From: Chara braunii
Lineage: Eukaryota > Streptophyta > Charophyceae > Charales > Characeae
Assembly: GCA_003427395.1 (NCBI GenBank)
Contig: BFEA01000175.1
Location: 1,173,199-1,208,571 of the forward strand
Reading direction: 5' to 3'
Length of the DNA: 35,373 nucleotides
Below are positions 18,271 to 26,745 of this stretch, one piece after another. A model generated the notes under the pieces. It saw nothing but the letters and a program-made list of their open reading frames with translations, did not search any database and was not told the origin of the DNA. The position numbers were made by a program, and so were the translations under genes. Positions within the stretch are counted from its first letter, which is position 1, and every line of letters starts with the position of its first letter.

Positions 18271-18473
18271 CTTTTTTCATTTTTTTTTTTTTTTTTATAA
18301 TGGTCCGGACATTTCCGAACCTGTCCAGACATCCGGACCGTCCGCATCCCCCATGTCCGAAGGTCCGGAAACGTCCGGAATTCCGGACATCCAGAAACTA
18401 CCGGACACGGGTCCGGTTCCATGTCCGGAAATGTCCTGGTCCGGGTCCAGCGTAGCCATGGATTATTATTACT

Positions 18474-18935
18474 AGGAAGATTCCCACGCTCAGATTATTA
18501 TTAATAGGAAGATTCTCTAATTTTCATTATTATTATTTATTTTTAGTATTTGATTTTTATTACAAATTTGGCAAATAATTTGGATGTAACCTTGAGGCAA
18601 ATGTTGTTTAGTTTTATAGTCTTCTGCATAACATATATTTTTAAAAGATTACTGGATTTTTTTTATTTTTTTTTTGGGTTCGCGTTCGGCTGAAAAGCCG
18701 AACGCGTCGAGAGGGGGTGCTGAACGTTCGGGCGCTCGAAAGATTCTCACGCTCAGATTATTATTACTCGGAAGATTCTCACGGTCAGATTATTATTACT
18801 AGGAAGATTCTCTAATTTTCATTATTATTATTTANTTTTAGTATTTGATTTTTATTTCAAATTTGGAAAATAATTTGGATGTAACGTTGAGGCAAATGTT
18901 GTTTAGTTTCTAGTCTTCTGCATAACATATATTTT
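18474..18935 (+). repeat. Direct duplication of an AT-rich repeat (C1 and C2) holding cores 3 and 4
   Basis: About 170 bp starting at 18474 recurs from 18769, 295 bp downstream. Both carry the 32-bp AGATTCTCAC unit, TAATTTTCATTATTATT, and a core (18564-18636 and 18859-18930) with TGTAACCTTGAGGCAAATGT (G for one C in copy 4) and CTTCTGCATAACATATAT. The N at 18835 replaces a T of the first copy. The segment between the copies includes the hairpin at 18681-18706. Confidence 0.8.
18681..18706. repeat. Perfect 11-bp hairpin with GAAA loop
   Basis: CGCGTTCGGCT pairs perfectly with AGCCGAACGCG around GAAA. A related copy at 19280-19305 (CGCGTTCGGC with GCCGGACGCG, loop CAAAAA) keeps the pairing by one T-G wobble. 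Both lie near the right end of the AT-rich repeat and are followed by AACGTTCGGGCG / AACATTCGGGCG. Confidence 0.8.
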
Positions 18936-18948
18936 TTTCTGATTTTTT

Positions 18949-19240
18949 CTAGGCTACCAAAGTGGCCCGGGGTCACTTGCCCGGTCGGGCCAAAAAAAAA
19001 AATAATAATAATAATAATAACAATAATAATAATAATAATAAAATAAAATTTATTTTTTATTCTAATTTTTGTGAAGAATTTTGATGTGACCCTGAGGCAA
19101 AAGTTGTTCCGTTTATTTTTCTACATAACATAGTTTTTTTTCGGATTTTTTGGATTTTTTTTTTTTTTTCTGTTGGGACCTTCCCTAGTCCTTGTACGGG
19201 CTGGCCCCCTGGGACCAGGGCGGCCCGGCTGGTAGCCTAG
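18949..19240. mobile_element. hAT-like non-autonomous element B2
   Basis: The same ends as B1 (CTAGGCTACCA and TGGTAGCCTAG), flanked by an exact 8-bp duplication GATTTTTT (18941-18948 and 19241-19248). It contains core copy 5 (19063-19132: TGTGACCCTGAGGCAAAAGT, CTACATAACATAG). It interrupts the C2 repeat, whose right end resumes at 19249. Confidence 0.88.
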
Positions 19241-19274
19241 GATTTTTTGGATTTTTTTATTTTTATTTTTTTTT

Positions 19275-19375
19275 GGGTCCGCGTTCGGCCAAAAAGCCGG
19301 ACGCGTTGAGAGGGGTTGCTGAACATTCGGGCGTTCGGGTTTGGGCGTTCAGCCTGCCCTGAACGCCGGCAACCC
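19275..19375. repeat. Right end of the interrupted C2 repeat
   Basis: Starts with the hairpin copy at 19280-19305. It continues with GAACATTCGGGCGTTCGGG and GGGCGTTCAGCCTG to CCGGCAACCCTG. The GTTCGG/GAACG words repeat here as TCCGGA does in element A. A matching left terminus was not found, so element limits are uncertain. Confidence 0.5.
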
Positions 19376-19380
19376 TGTTT

Positions 19381-19690
19381 GTGACGATATATATATACAT
19401 ATACTGTGACTTGTACACACCCTCGTACGAGTACGATTCGTACTCCTATACTCGTACGATAAGGGCCCGCACGACTTTTTTTTCCTCAAATTATAATAAG
19501 AATCTACACATGACGCTCAGCCAAATGTTGCTTGTTTTGTGCTGTTGCAGCACTTCTTTTTTGGATTTTTTTATGACCTTTTTTCTGTACGGGGGCGTGG
19601 AAGACGTACAGGTTCCCGGACATATATTACCTGTACGTTTCGTACGGAAAGGCCCCATAGGTGTACATTCGATAACGTAGTATATATATA
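19381..19690. mobile_element. Candidate element E with CGTACG subterminal words
   Basis: The left part has TGTACACACC followed by CTCGTACGAG, a hairpin GAGTACG-ATT-CGTACTC and CTCGTACG. The right part has CTGTACGGGGGCG, GACGTACAGG, TTTCGTACGG and GGTGTACA. TGTACAC and GTGTACA could be short terminal repeats. Core copy 6 (19486-19553; ATGACGCTCAGCCAAATGTT) lies between. No clean target duplication was found, so limits are approximate. Confidence 0.45.
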
Positions 19691-19799
19691 CTTTTTTGGT
19701 TTTTTGCACTCACCCAGAGGACCCCACATCCGAGCGCAATTCTTTTTTTGTGAGTTGGCTGTCAAGGGGGGGGGGGGGGTATATAAATTGGCTTTAAAG

Positions 19800-20216
19800 C
19801 ATGGCTACGATCCAGACGTCCGTACCGCCGTCCACATGGTCTGGATTCAGTCCAGACTCCAGATGTCCGGTCTGGAAGGTCCGGATCTGCCAAATTTGGA
19901 GGGGAAAAAAAAAAAAAAAAAAAACGGTCCAGGACCCTTCGCCATTGAGGAGCCAAGCCCCCAAAATTGTTTTGGGGGTTTTTCAGGCCTGTTTATGCTT
20001 TTTTTGGGGTTCCGAACATGCTCTCTCTCTATAATAATTTATTAGACAACCCCAATTTTTTAATTATTAATAATTCATTACCTTTTATTAGTTTTTAAAG
20101 TTTTTTTTTAAGCTTTTTTTATAGTTTTGACTTTTAACTAAAGTTTGGTTAGGAATTCTAGCAGGACTCAAAGGCAAAAGTGATTTGCATTGTTATTTTG
20201 CATAACATACTTTTTT

Positions 20217-20249
<33 letters not shown>

Positions 20250-20426
20250 CCGACATTTTCCGACCCGTCCAAACATCCCAACCGTCCGGATCCCCCCATG
20301 TCCGGAGGTCCGGAAATGTCCGGAATTCCGAACGTCCGAAAACTACCGAACATAGGTCTGGTTCCATGTCCGGANGGTCTGGTTCCATGTCCGGAAATGT
20401 CCGGGTCCGGGGCCGGCGTTGCCATG
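19800..20426. mobile_element. hAT-like non-autonomous element A2
   Basis: Begins CATGGCTACG and ends CGTTGCCATG (one mismatch to A1), with an exact 8-bp duplication CTTTAAAG (19792-19799 and 20427-20434). It aligns with A1 except that it lacks nested element B. It carries core copy 7 (20141-20210) and TCCGGA words at both ends. Near its right end a 20-base word is duplicated around an N at 20375, which looks like an assembly join rather than biology. Confidence 0.88.
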
Positions 20427-20434
20427 CTTTAAAG

Positions 20435-20712
20435 GGGCTAAAGGGGATTAAAAGGGGGTGCCTTTGCGTGATTCTGTTATTTTCTTTTTTATCTCCGATT
20501 CTGTGAGGAAATATAATGTGACCCTCAACCAAAGGTCGTTTACATTTCAATTTTACACATCGTTGTTTTTTTTTTTATTTTTTTAAAAATATTTTTTTCT
20601 TTTTGCGCTGGGGCTGCTCGGAATCCTGCCCGGGGGTCATGCCCAACCGGGCACCCGGGCGTGTACCCGGGCATAAGTTGGGTGCCCGGGCGCCTGGAAG
20701 AATAGCCTAGTA
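20435..20712. mobile_element. Truncated element F related to B
   Basis: Core copy 8 (20499-20562; ATGTGACCCTCAACCAAAGG) is followed by CCCGGG-rich subterminal DNA (GGGCACCCGGGCG, GTACCCGGGCAT). The right end, read on the minus strand, is CTAGGCTATTC, close to B's CTAGGCTACCA. No left end was recognised. Confidence 0.5.
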
Positions 20713-21448
20713 TTATTATTATTTGTATTTTTATTTCTATTTTTGTTGCTGCAGCAGCAGTCCGCCAGCACCTTGAAGGCCAAATATTATTTTCACTTGT
20801 CAGTGGTCAACCAAGAGCTTGGTATTATCACCTCCCCGTCACTAATCCATTCTCCCGACCCCTTTTCTCTCTCTCTCCTCCATCCTCCAATCATCTTTTT
20901 CTAATTCTATCCTCACCCTCTCTCACTCGTCTCTCCTCCTTCCTTCTTTTCTCTCCTCCTCCTTCCTTCACTTCTCTCCTTTCTCACCTTCCCACCGCTC
21001 TCTCATATCTGTCACTCTTCACTCATGTTCTACAATATTTTTCTCCCATCTTTTTTCTCTCCCATTCTCCCACCCTTCTCTCCACTATTTTTCCTACAAC
21101 TAAAACACCCATCATTTCCCCCAACTACTGCTTCAAAATCTCTCAATTTCTCCCCTCTCTCTCTTTTCCCAGCACTTTTTCATCCCTTCCTCCACATCTT
21201 TGAATTTTCAATTTTCTTTTTTTCGCTTCTTTCGTATTCCTCTTTGATTTTTGTTTTCTTTTTTTTCCAAAAAATTGAATTATCTTCTTACCTTCTTGTC
21301 TTTCGTTTTCCTGATTTTTTTTTTCATTTTAGTTTCAAAAGCTTGAATTTAGTTGTGCCACCTTCCAATCTTATTAGGACTCAGCCATTTGTGTTGTCGG
21401 CGCACACTCCCGAAAATTTATCTTCCTCCTTAGTTTCTTTTTCCAACA
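20713..21448. other. Pyrimidine-rich low-complexity DNA
   Basis: Long CTCTCCTCC/TTTTCTC stretches on the plus strand. A 143-codon Phe/Ser/Pro frame (21025-21456) is explained by the base composition. No gene was recognised. Confidence 0.6.
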
Positions 21449-21755
21449 CATTTTGACCTCTTGGGGTAACGAAGGGCTGGCAAAATTTTCTCTTTTTACT
21501 TGGTCGTTTTCTTAATTGGACATTTCGACCCCATGGGGATAATGAAATGCTGCCAAATTTTTTGAAAAATCCGAAACATTATTTTCTCTTCACTCTCCTC
21601 CACCTTCTCATTTCTTTATTTCTTTTTCTTCATGAAAAAAAAATATTTATGGTATTTTGAAAGATAGTGTGCTTTCTTGATCTTCCCTTTTCTCTTGGCA
21701 CATTTTGAAATCATGAGGGGTGGGAAAATGCTGCTGAAAATTCCCAAAAAATAAT
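21449..21755. repeat. Three diverged copies of a ~45-bp unit
   Basis: CACATTTTGACCTCTTGGGG (21449), GACATTTCGACCCCATGGGG (21520) and CACATTTTGAAATCATGAGG (21699) start units that continue with GGGCTGGCAAAATTTT, ATGCTGCCAAATTTTT or ATGCTGCTGAAAATTC. They lie upstream of the second Gag-like frame and might be its leader. Confidence 0.55.
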
Positions 21756-22007
21756 TATTCTCTTTCTCTCTTTACCCTTTGCTTTATTTTTTTTTATTTT
21801 TTATTTTTTCACTTTTTATTTATGCTTCCTCCTTTCTATGGTTGTTATTTTGTTTTCTTGATTAGGTCACCACTACTCCACTCTAACTTCCCCTAACTCC
21901 TGATAGAGTTTTTTTTAGTTTTTTTTTAAGGTTTAGGGTTCTCCTACCCCCCTACTTTTGTCGGCTTCTCCCGTTGGGCGCATTGGACCCAAAAGGATCC
22001 TTTCTGC
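21756..22007. other. AT-rich spacer, possibly leader of the second retroelement
   Basis: T-rich runs, then CTCCCGTTGGGCGCATTGG before the Gag-like frame. No initiator-Met primer-binding site and no LTR edge were recognised. Confidence 0.35.
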
Positions 22008-24175
22008 TTGACCGGCTCCATGCCACCATCCCACGTGCCACACACTGATTACGGAACGAGCCGACCCTCACCTATAACCTCCGCTCTATCCCTACCTTCA
22101 CCCATAGTGGTGGGCCCTCTTTCCCCACACAGCAGCCCACGTTCTTCTCCATCTCCCACCGTGTTTACCTCCCTTCCCCCTCCGCCCACATCCGAGGAGA
22201 TCGCAGTGGCATCGGACACCTCTCAGGCGTCCGTTCACCCGACGCTCCGGGGTCAAGCCCCTGTGGACCTTGTGGACCTCCGCATCGTTACCAAGTTCCT
22301 CCTTGCACCTATGCAAGTGCAACTCGATGCGCTTGCACCCATGCAAGTGCAACTCAATACACTTTCCCTTGACATCAATTGCCTCAAGGGTTCTCCTCAT
22401 CGCTCCCTCCGCCGCTATCACACTTCTTCCCCTACCTCACCGTCCAGCTCTCCACGACTCCAAACACGAAAATGTGGTGGTTCCTCCTCCACTGTGGCTC
22501 AAGGCCTAGCACTCCCCCTCAGCAGTCCTGAGTGTTGCTGCCTCTCAGACCACTCCGTTTGTTATGACACCTCTATCGGCCTCCGCCGCCTCTACCGCTT
22601 CGGCCATCACCATAGGTGCTGCCGCCCAAATACCTGCATCTGGCCAGACAACCTCATCTACCTATCCCGCTTTTGCTCCCCAACTTCCCGCACCGGACAC
22701 TGCATTACAGCTCGGTGCTCTACCTCTTTCTTCCATAGCACCACTCCTACCTCAAGGCACGTTGCGGTTTGGGATACCACCTCCTGCTCAGGTACTTTGA
22801 ACGTCTCCTCCCCCTGCAACCCCTCGCACCCAACAAGTGGTTGTTTTACAGGCTACCATTGCACAGGCTCAGGCGGAGATTCTCACCTTGAAACAACCTC
22901 ACCCTTCACAGGCTGCTCACCCTTCTTCCTCCTTTGCCGCTCCTTCAGCCTCCATCATGCAAGCTCGCTTTCCTCGACCTGCACCCCCTCCCCTCCTTTC
23001 TTACCTTACCACTCCGTCACAACTACCCGCGGTCATTGCCTCCACATCTGCAGGTCCCTCTGCCAGCGGCCACAACCTACAGCCTGCCTCCACTTCTACC
23101 CTTGCATCGGCCTCAACCTTTGTCGCCGCATTGCAAGCGCCTCAACCTCTCTCCCCTCATCATCAACGTAGCAGACAACCCCTTGTGCACCTTTGGAACA
23201 TACCCGAGTACGATGGCAAACTCCGCGTGTCATAATGGTTGCAAATACCCATGCGCACACTGACCCTAACGACCATTCGACAGGAGATCTGCGACATGCT
23301 CGCGACCAAATTGCGAGGCAGGCCTTCCGCCACGGGGGAGAGCTATTATGCCCATCATCTCCATACGGGTAAGGCTCCCACTTTCGCAAACCTCACGACC
23401 TTCCTGCAGGACCGCTTTGGCGCTCCACGTGATGCGACCGACGCCCTAGATCGAGTCGTCTAAACCAAATGGTCCAGGTCCATTGCACCTGCCAACATGG
23501 AGCATCACATCTGGTTGTTTCAGGATGCCAGCCTTATTACCAATGAGACCTTTCTATCGGAGGTCGCTCTCATTGACCAGTTCTTTGTCAATTTGTTTGA
23601 GGACTACCGCATAGAGTTATGGACGTGGATTTTTTCTTCGGTGGAGCAGGCTTACGAGGCTGCTTTTCAGTATCAGAAAATACGCAGTCGTTTCTTCGCC
23701 GCCCCATCCTCTTAGCGGCCCGCCGCCACCACCATCTCGCGATACCATTCGAGGTCGTTCCTCCTTCGGTGGTCGTTTTTGTCGTCTGACTCAGCCCAGA
23801 GCACCATTCTTTCGGCACTACAGTGCACTCGAGTACGGCGAAGACGCTTCGGTCGAGCTCGATCCTACCCTTGGGGCTGCCCTCGAGGACATCGACCTCA
23901 TGAACGTCGTTCGCTACCATTTGGATGATGAGACGGCCACCCCTGGTGATCGCTTGCGGATGGCCATGTCAGCCATGGGTCGTGCTCATAGCACGTCCAC
24001 ACAGCTCGGTGCCCACACGATCGTTGTTCCGCAGGTAGACCTCCTGCAAGGTTTTGTCCTTTCGATTGGTGCTTTATCCCCTTCCACCATCGAGGCCCGT
24101 CGCGTCGCCGGCATAAATACCCTTATTTGCCCATACTTTGCAGCTCGCATGAGCTGCATTCGTAGTGATGATTGA
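22008..24175 (+). pseudogene. Gag-like polyprotein of a second LTR retrotransposon (broken)
   Basis: A Pro/Ser/Ala-rich N-terminal part starts in frame at 22008. A frame change at about 22400-22560 leads into a frame that is open from 22564 to 23715 except for stops at 22798, 23233 and 23461. Around 23200-23460 it reads IPEYDGK, W, then MLATKLRGRPSATGESYYAH and PTFANLTTFLQDRFGAP, matching the retrotransposon Gag pattern (F/Y-G-K, A-x-x-L-x-G-x-A, Y, G-x-x-PT-x-x-x-L-x-x-FL-x-x-RF). After a further shift near 23700 the frame runs on to 24175 through GRSSFGGRFCRLTQPRAPFF. No zinc knuckle, protease or polymerase was found. LTRs were not found. Its Gag differs clearly from the other two retroelements. 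Confidence 0.65.
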
Positions 24176-24886
24176 GGCAGTGTCACGTTTATTTTTGCGC
24201 AGCTCGCGACCGACTCTCAAAAGTCAGAACGTATGGTTAGGACAGAACGTGTGTGGGAATGCACTTTGGGGTGCACGTTGATTTCCTCCATGTCTGACGT
24301 TTCCACGATCAAGCGGCAAGGTTAGTGAACTTACAGAGTGATGCCGATAGAAAGGATGGTTGCACGCAATTAGTGCGCGTTGTCGCACTTTTTCCCGCCA
24401 GGCCACTTCTCACGACCTCAAAACCAACAAGTTGTCACGCAGGATCTTTGATGAATTTTGCCACAAATAAATAACTCATAAATAATGCAAATCCCCTCAT
24501 GTTGTGTGCACTCGGACTCGAGCGAGACCCGTCAATTATGGTCTACACCAGACCCCGGTCTTAGGAAACTTCAATTAGTTTGGTTCGGAACAACAATGAT
24601 CATGCAAATAAGATTAAAATTAAATACATCACATATATATCATGATTGCCAATTAAGGAATTTGAGAATGTGACAATATTAGCAAGGAAATATAGCATCA
24701 GGCAATGCCAATGAAGACAAATCAAGACTGAATGACTCAAGGCAAAGACAAGCTAAATGAGGGACGGAGGTCATAAAAATTCCAAGAACACAAGATGAAA
24801 GAGTTGAAAGTCTCAGCTCTCACTCCTCCCTCTCAGTCTCATACTCGATCTCAGTCTCTCTGAGTGTCTAATACCATGCCTCTGTA
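24176..24886. other. Unassigned
   Basis: No repeat boundary, domain or RNA gene was recognised. AT-rich from about 24430, with CTCAGTCTC words near 24830-24860. Confidence 0.4.
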
Positions 24887-25065
24887 TATAGTGCCGCATA
24901 GGAATGAATTGCCACCTGAGACCACAGACATCTGAGAAAGGCCAGTTAAAAGCAAGGATCTTAATGTTTGTCCACACACAGCATTCCTCCCGTTCTGAAG
25001 GAATATATGACCTTGAGAAGATCCCTCTCCTCATATTACTGAACCCAGATGGTTCAGTCAGTACC
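24887..25065. repeat. Left copy of a ~178-bp near-identical duplication
   Basis: Matches 25133-25309 except for one substitution (CACAGACATC against CACTGACATC) and a CA insertion (CACACACAGC against CACACAGC). The small differences mean the copies were not simply read twice. They may be tandem genomic copies or alleles joined by the adapter-containing read. Confidence 0.85.
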
Positions 25066-25088
25066 CTCTGTATCTCTTGATATAGTGC

Positions 25089-25126
25089 CTGTCTCTTATA
25101 CACATCTAGATGTGTATAAGAGACAG
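25089..25126. other. Nextera/Tn5 mate-pair junction adapter (sequencing artefact)
   Basis: CTGTCTCTTATACACATCT (25089-25107) is directly followed by its reverse complement AGATGTGTATAAGAGACAG (25108-25126). This 38-base word is the Nextera mate-pair circularisation junction built from two Tn5 mosaic ends. It is synthetic, not genomic. Reading it on the minus strand gives the well-known artefact peptide SYTHLDVYKRQ. CTTGATATAGTGC lies on both sides (25076-25088 and 25128-25140), the overlap at which reads were joined. Confidence 0.98.
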
Positions 25127-25132
25127 GCTTGA

Positions 25133-25309
25133 TATAGTGCCGCATAGGAATGAATTGCCACCTGAGACCACTGACATCTGAGAAAGGCCAGTTAAAAGCA
25201 AGGATCTTAATGTTTGTCCACACAGCATTCCTCCCGTTCTGAAGGAATATATGACCTTGAGAAGATCCCTCTCCTCATATTACTGAACCCAGATGGTTCA
25301 GTCAGTACC
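25133..25309. repeat. Right copy of the ~178-bp near-identical duplication
   Basis: Partner of 24887-25065. This copy is continuous with the decayed minus-strand coding frame described next: its minus strand encodes VLTEPSGFSNMRRG and SYIPSEREECC. It is therefore more likely to be correctly placed than the left copy. Confidence 0.85.
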
Positions 25310-26107
25310 TCAATGTCAATCTCGATTGGAGAGATGTACGTATTTGCCAAGTCCACGAGATCTCCCCGATAAGAACCGTCACAACTGCTGAATGGAATGG
25401 GAGTCCTTGGATAATCTGCATACTGCTTGGGACCAAAGTTGTAGATGAGCTTCTCCTTCTCTGACTCTAGGTTGACTGCTCATTCATCAAGATAATTTAC
25501 TGCTCCAGCCAACAGTGAGTCCAACCATACATGCGCCTCCTTTCCTCTCTCGATATAGGGTCTCATATCATACATTGATGTCTGATTGAACAGTGTGAGA
25601 ACAACATAGACGGAGAGATCCCCCTCTCTGAAGCCAATGGCATTGACGTAGAGGTAAGGTATGGCTTCTTTGGAAGCAATCCAGATACGATTTGTCAAGA
25701 CTGACCCATCGACCAAATGACTGAACCATCAATCATATACTATGCATTCGATTATGGTCTCTCTTGATAATGTCGAGTGTGCTCTCTTTCTCATCTGATC
25801 TTTGAAGATTGCAATGTTATCTGTCTCAATGTCTGGACTAGGCTTAAGAGATGATTGTCAGTGTAACTCATTGTTGGCCACTGACAATTTTCCTGGCTCG
25901 GTCAACAGTCTTGATGGATGAAGACGTGCTGGGCAATTTCTCGTCTGACCCATGGAAGTAGATGGCATACTCGATAAACTTCTGGTCTTTCACTAAATCT
26001 ACTCCTCGTTCCCTCATCTGTTTGGTGTAAAACAGGATATCCTCAACGACTTTGTCCCGACATTCCACGAGGGTGCATGACATCACGAGTATGTTTTTGT
26101 TGTACAT
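25207..26107 (-). pseudogene. Decayed protein-coding gene of unknown family
   Basis: On the minus strand an ATG at 26107 starts a 79-codon frame (MYNKNILVMSCTLVECRDKV to KTVDRARKIVSGQQ). After a shift near 25860 one frame runs from about 25850 to a TAA at 25207-25209 with only two internal TGA stops (about 25725 and 25480). Pieces include NIAIFKDQMRKRAHSTLS, NRIWIASKEAIPYLYVNAIG, VVLTLFNQTSMYDMRPYIER, NFGPKQYADYPRTP and SYRGDLVDLANTYISPIEID. Composition and near-open length look like a real protein of about 300 residues, soluble, with no signal or membrane segment. I do not recognise the family. Its 3' end lies in the duplicated, adapter-containing segment, so the last codons are unreliable. 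Confidence 0.55.
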
Positions 26108-26424
26108 GATTCTCCCTCTCTCTAACTGGGGTGATCTTTGACTTTGCTAACTAAAATGGAGAATGTAAATTATTTTTGTCCTGGTGTTTCAATACACGGT
26201 TGGGGATGCTGCTGGAATCAGGCTAATTTTTGCAGATTACTGCTGAGATTTTTAACGCAAAACCTTGCAGTCAAGCTCTTTCGCTACAGGCCTATTGCCA
26301 GCTTTTCAGCAATAGCTTGTTGCTAAAACTCTCAGCGAAATGTTTACTGCAAAACTCTCAGCGGACTACTTGCTCCTAGCCCAGGTGCGGACCAGGGTTA
26401 GATAAGACTCGATCATATAGAGCA
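26108..26424. other. Unassigned with short direct repeats
   Basis: AAACTCTCAGCG occurs twice near 26326-26362, with related TTGC words. No gene was recognised. Confidence 0.4.
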
Positions 26425-26745
26425 GAAAGGTGTTGCTGGTATCAAACCCCGCTCAATTGGTCACATAGTAGTGCTAGTGGTATTCCTCCGCTCAAATACT
26501 ACATAGTGTCACAAACTATAATCTGTGTTAGAACAGCATACAAAATACCACTAGACGTAAGCCAAGCTCGGGTAATACATTGTACCACAGACAGTAAACC
26601 TCACTCAAGTAGTAGACAATGCATTACTGGTGACCAACCGTGTTCAAACTGCGAACGGGTTGCTGATAGCTAACCCAGTTTCGAATAAGGGTATTGTTGG
26701 CACCTAACCCCGTTCGAATAGTACCTAGGGTGTGATATGGTGCTG
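26425..26745. repeat. Degenerate ~40-bp repeat
   Basis: Recurring blocks of the form TTGCTGGTA, then CAAACCCCGCTCAATTGG or a variant, then ACATAGTG. Examples are TTGCTGGTATCAAACCCCGC (26433), TGCTAGTGGTATTCCTCCGC (26471), TTACTGGTGACCAACCGTG (26623), TTGCTGATAGCTAACCCAG (26660) and TTGTTGGCACCTAACCCCG (26694). The GTTCGAAT word resembles a tRNA B box, but no tRNA fold is present. Confidence 0.45.

Larger units (their letters stand above)
17564..18460. mobile_element. hAT-like non-autonomous element A1
   Basis: Begins CATGGCTACG and ends CGTAGCCATG, a perfect 10-bp terminal inverted repeat. It is flanked by an exact 8-bp duplication GATTATTA (17556-17563 and 18461-18468). Eight-base duplications are typical of hAT transposons. 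Both subterminal regions are packed with TCCGGA/GTCCGG words, the kind of short repeats hAT transposases bind. No transposase is encoded. A B-type element (17875-18151) is nested inside. A second copy, A2, lies at 19800-20426. Confidence 0.88.

Noticed and set aside
21025-21456. A 143-codon Phe/Ser/Pro-rich frame
   Set aside because: It arises from pyrimidine-rich low-complexity DNA.
22098-22421. Minus-strand 107-codon frame in the second Gag region
   Set aside because: It is a shadow of the Pro/Ser-rich plus-strand frame with no domain of its own.
24813-25223. Minus-strand frame of 136 codons containing SYTHLDVYKRQ
   Set aside because: It reads through a synthetic sequencing adapter and joins two duplicate copies, so it is not a real protein.
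26436-26450. TGGTATCAAACCCC as a primer-binding site
   Set aside because: It matches only about eight bases and belongs to the degenerate ~40-bp repeat.
26690-26730. CCGTTCGAATAGT as a tRNA gene
   Set aside because: It is B-box-like only: no acceptor stem, anticodon arm or A box could be folded around it.
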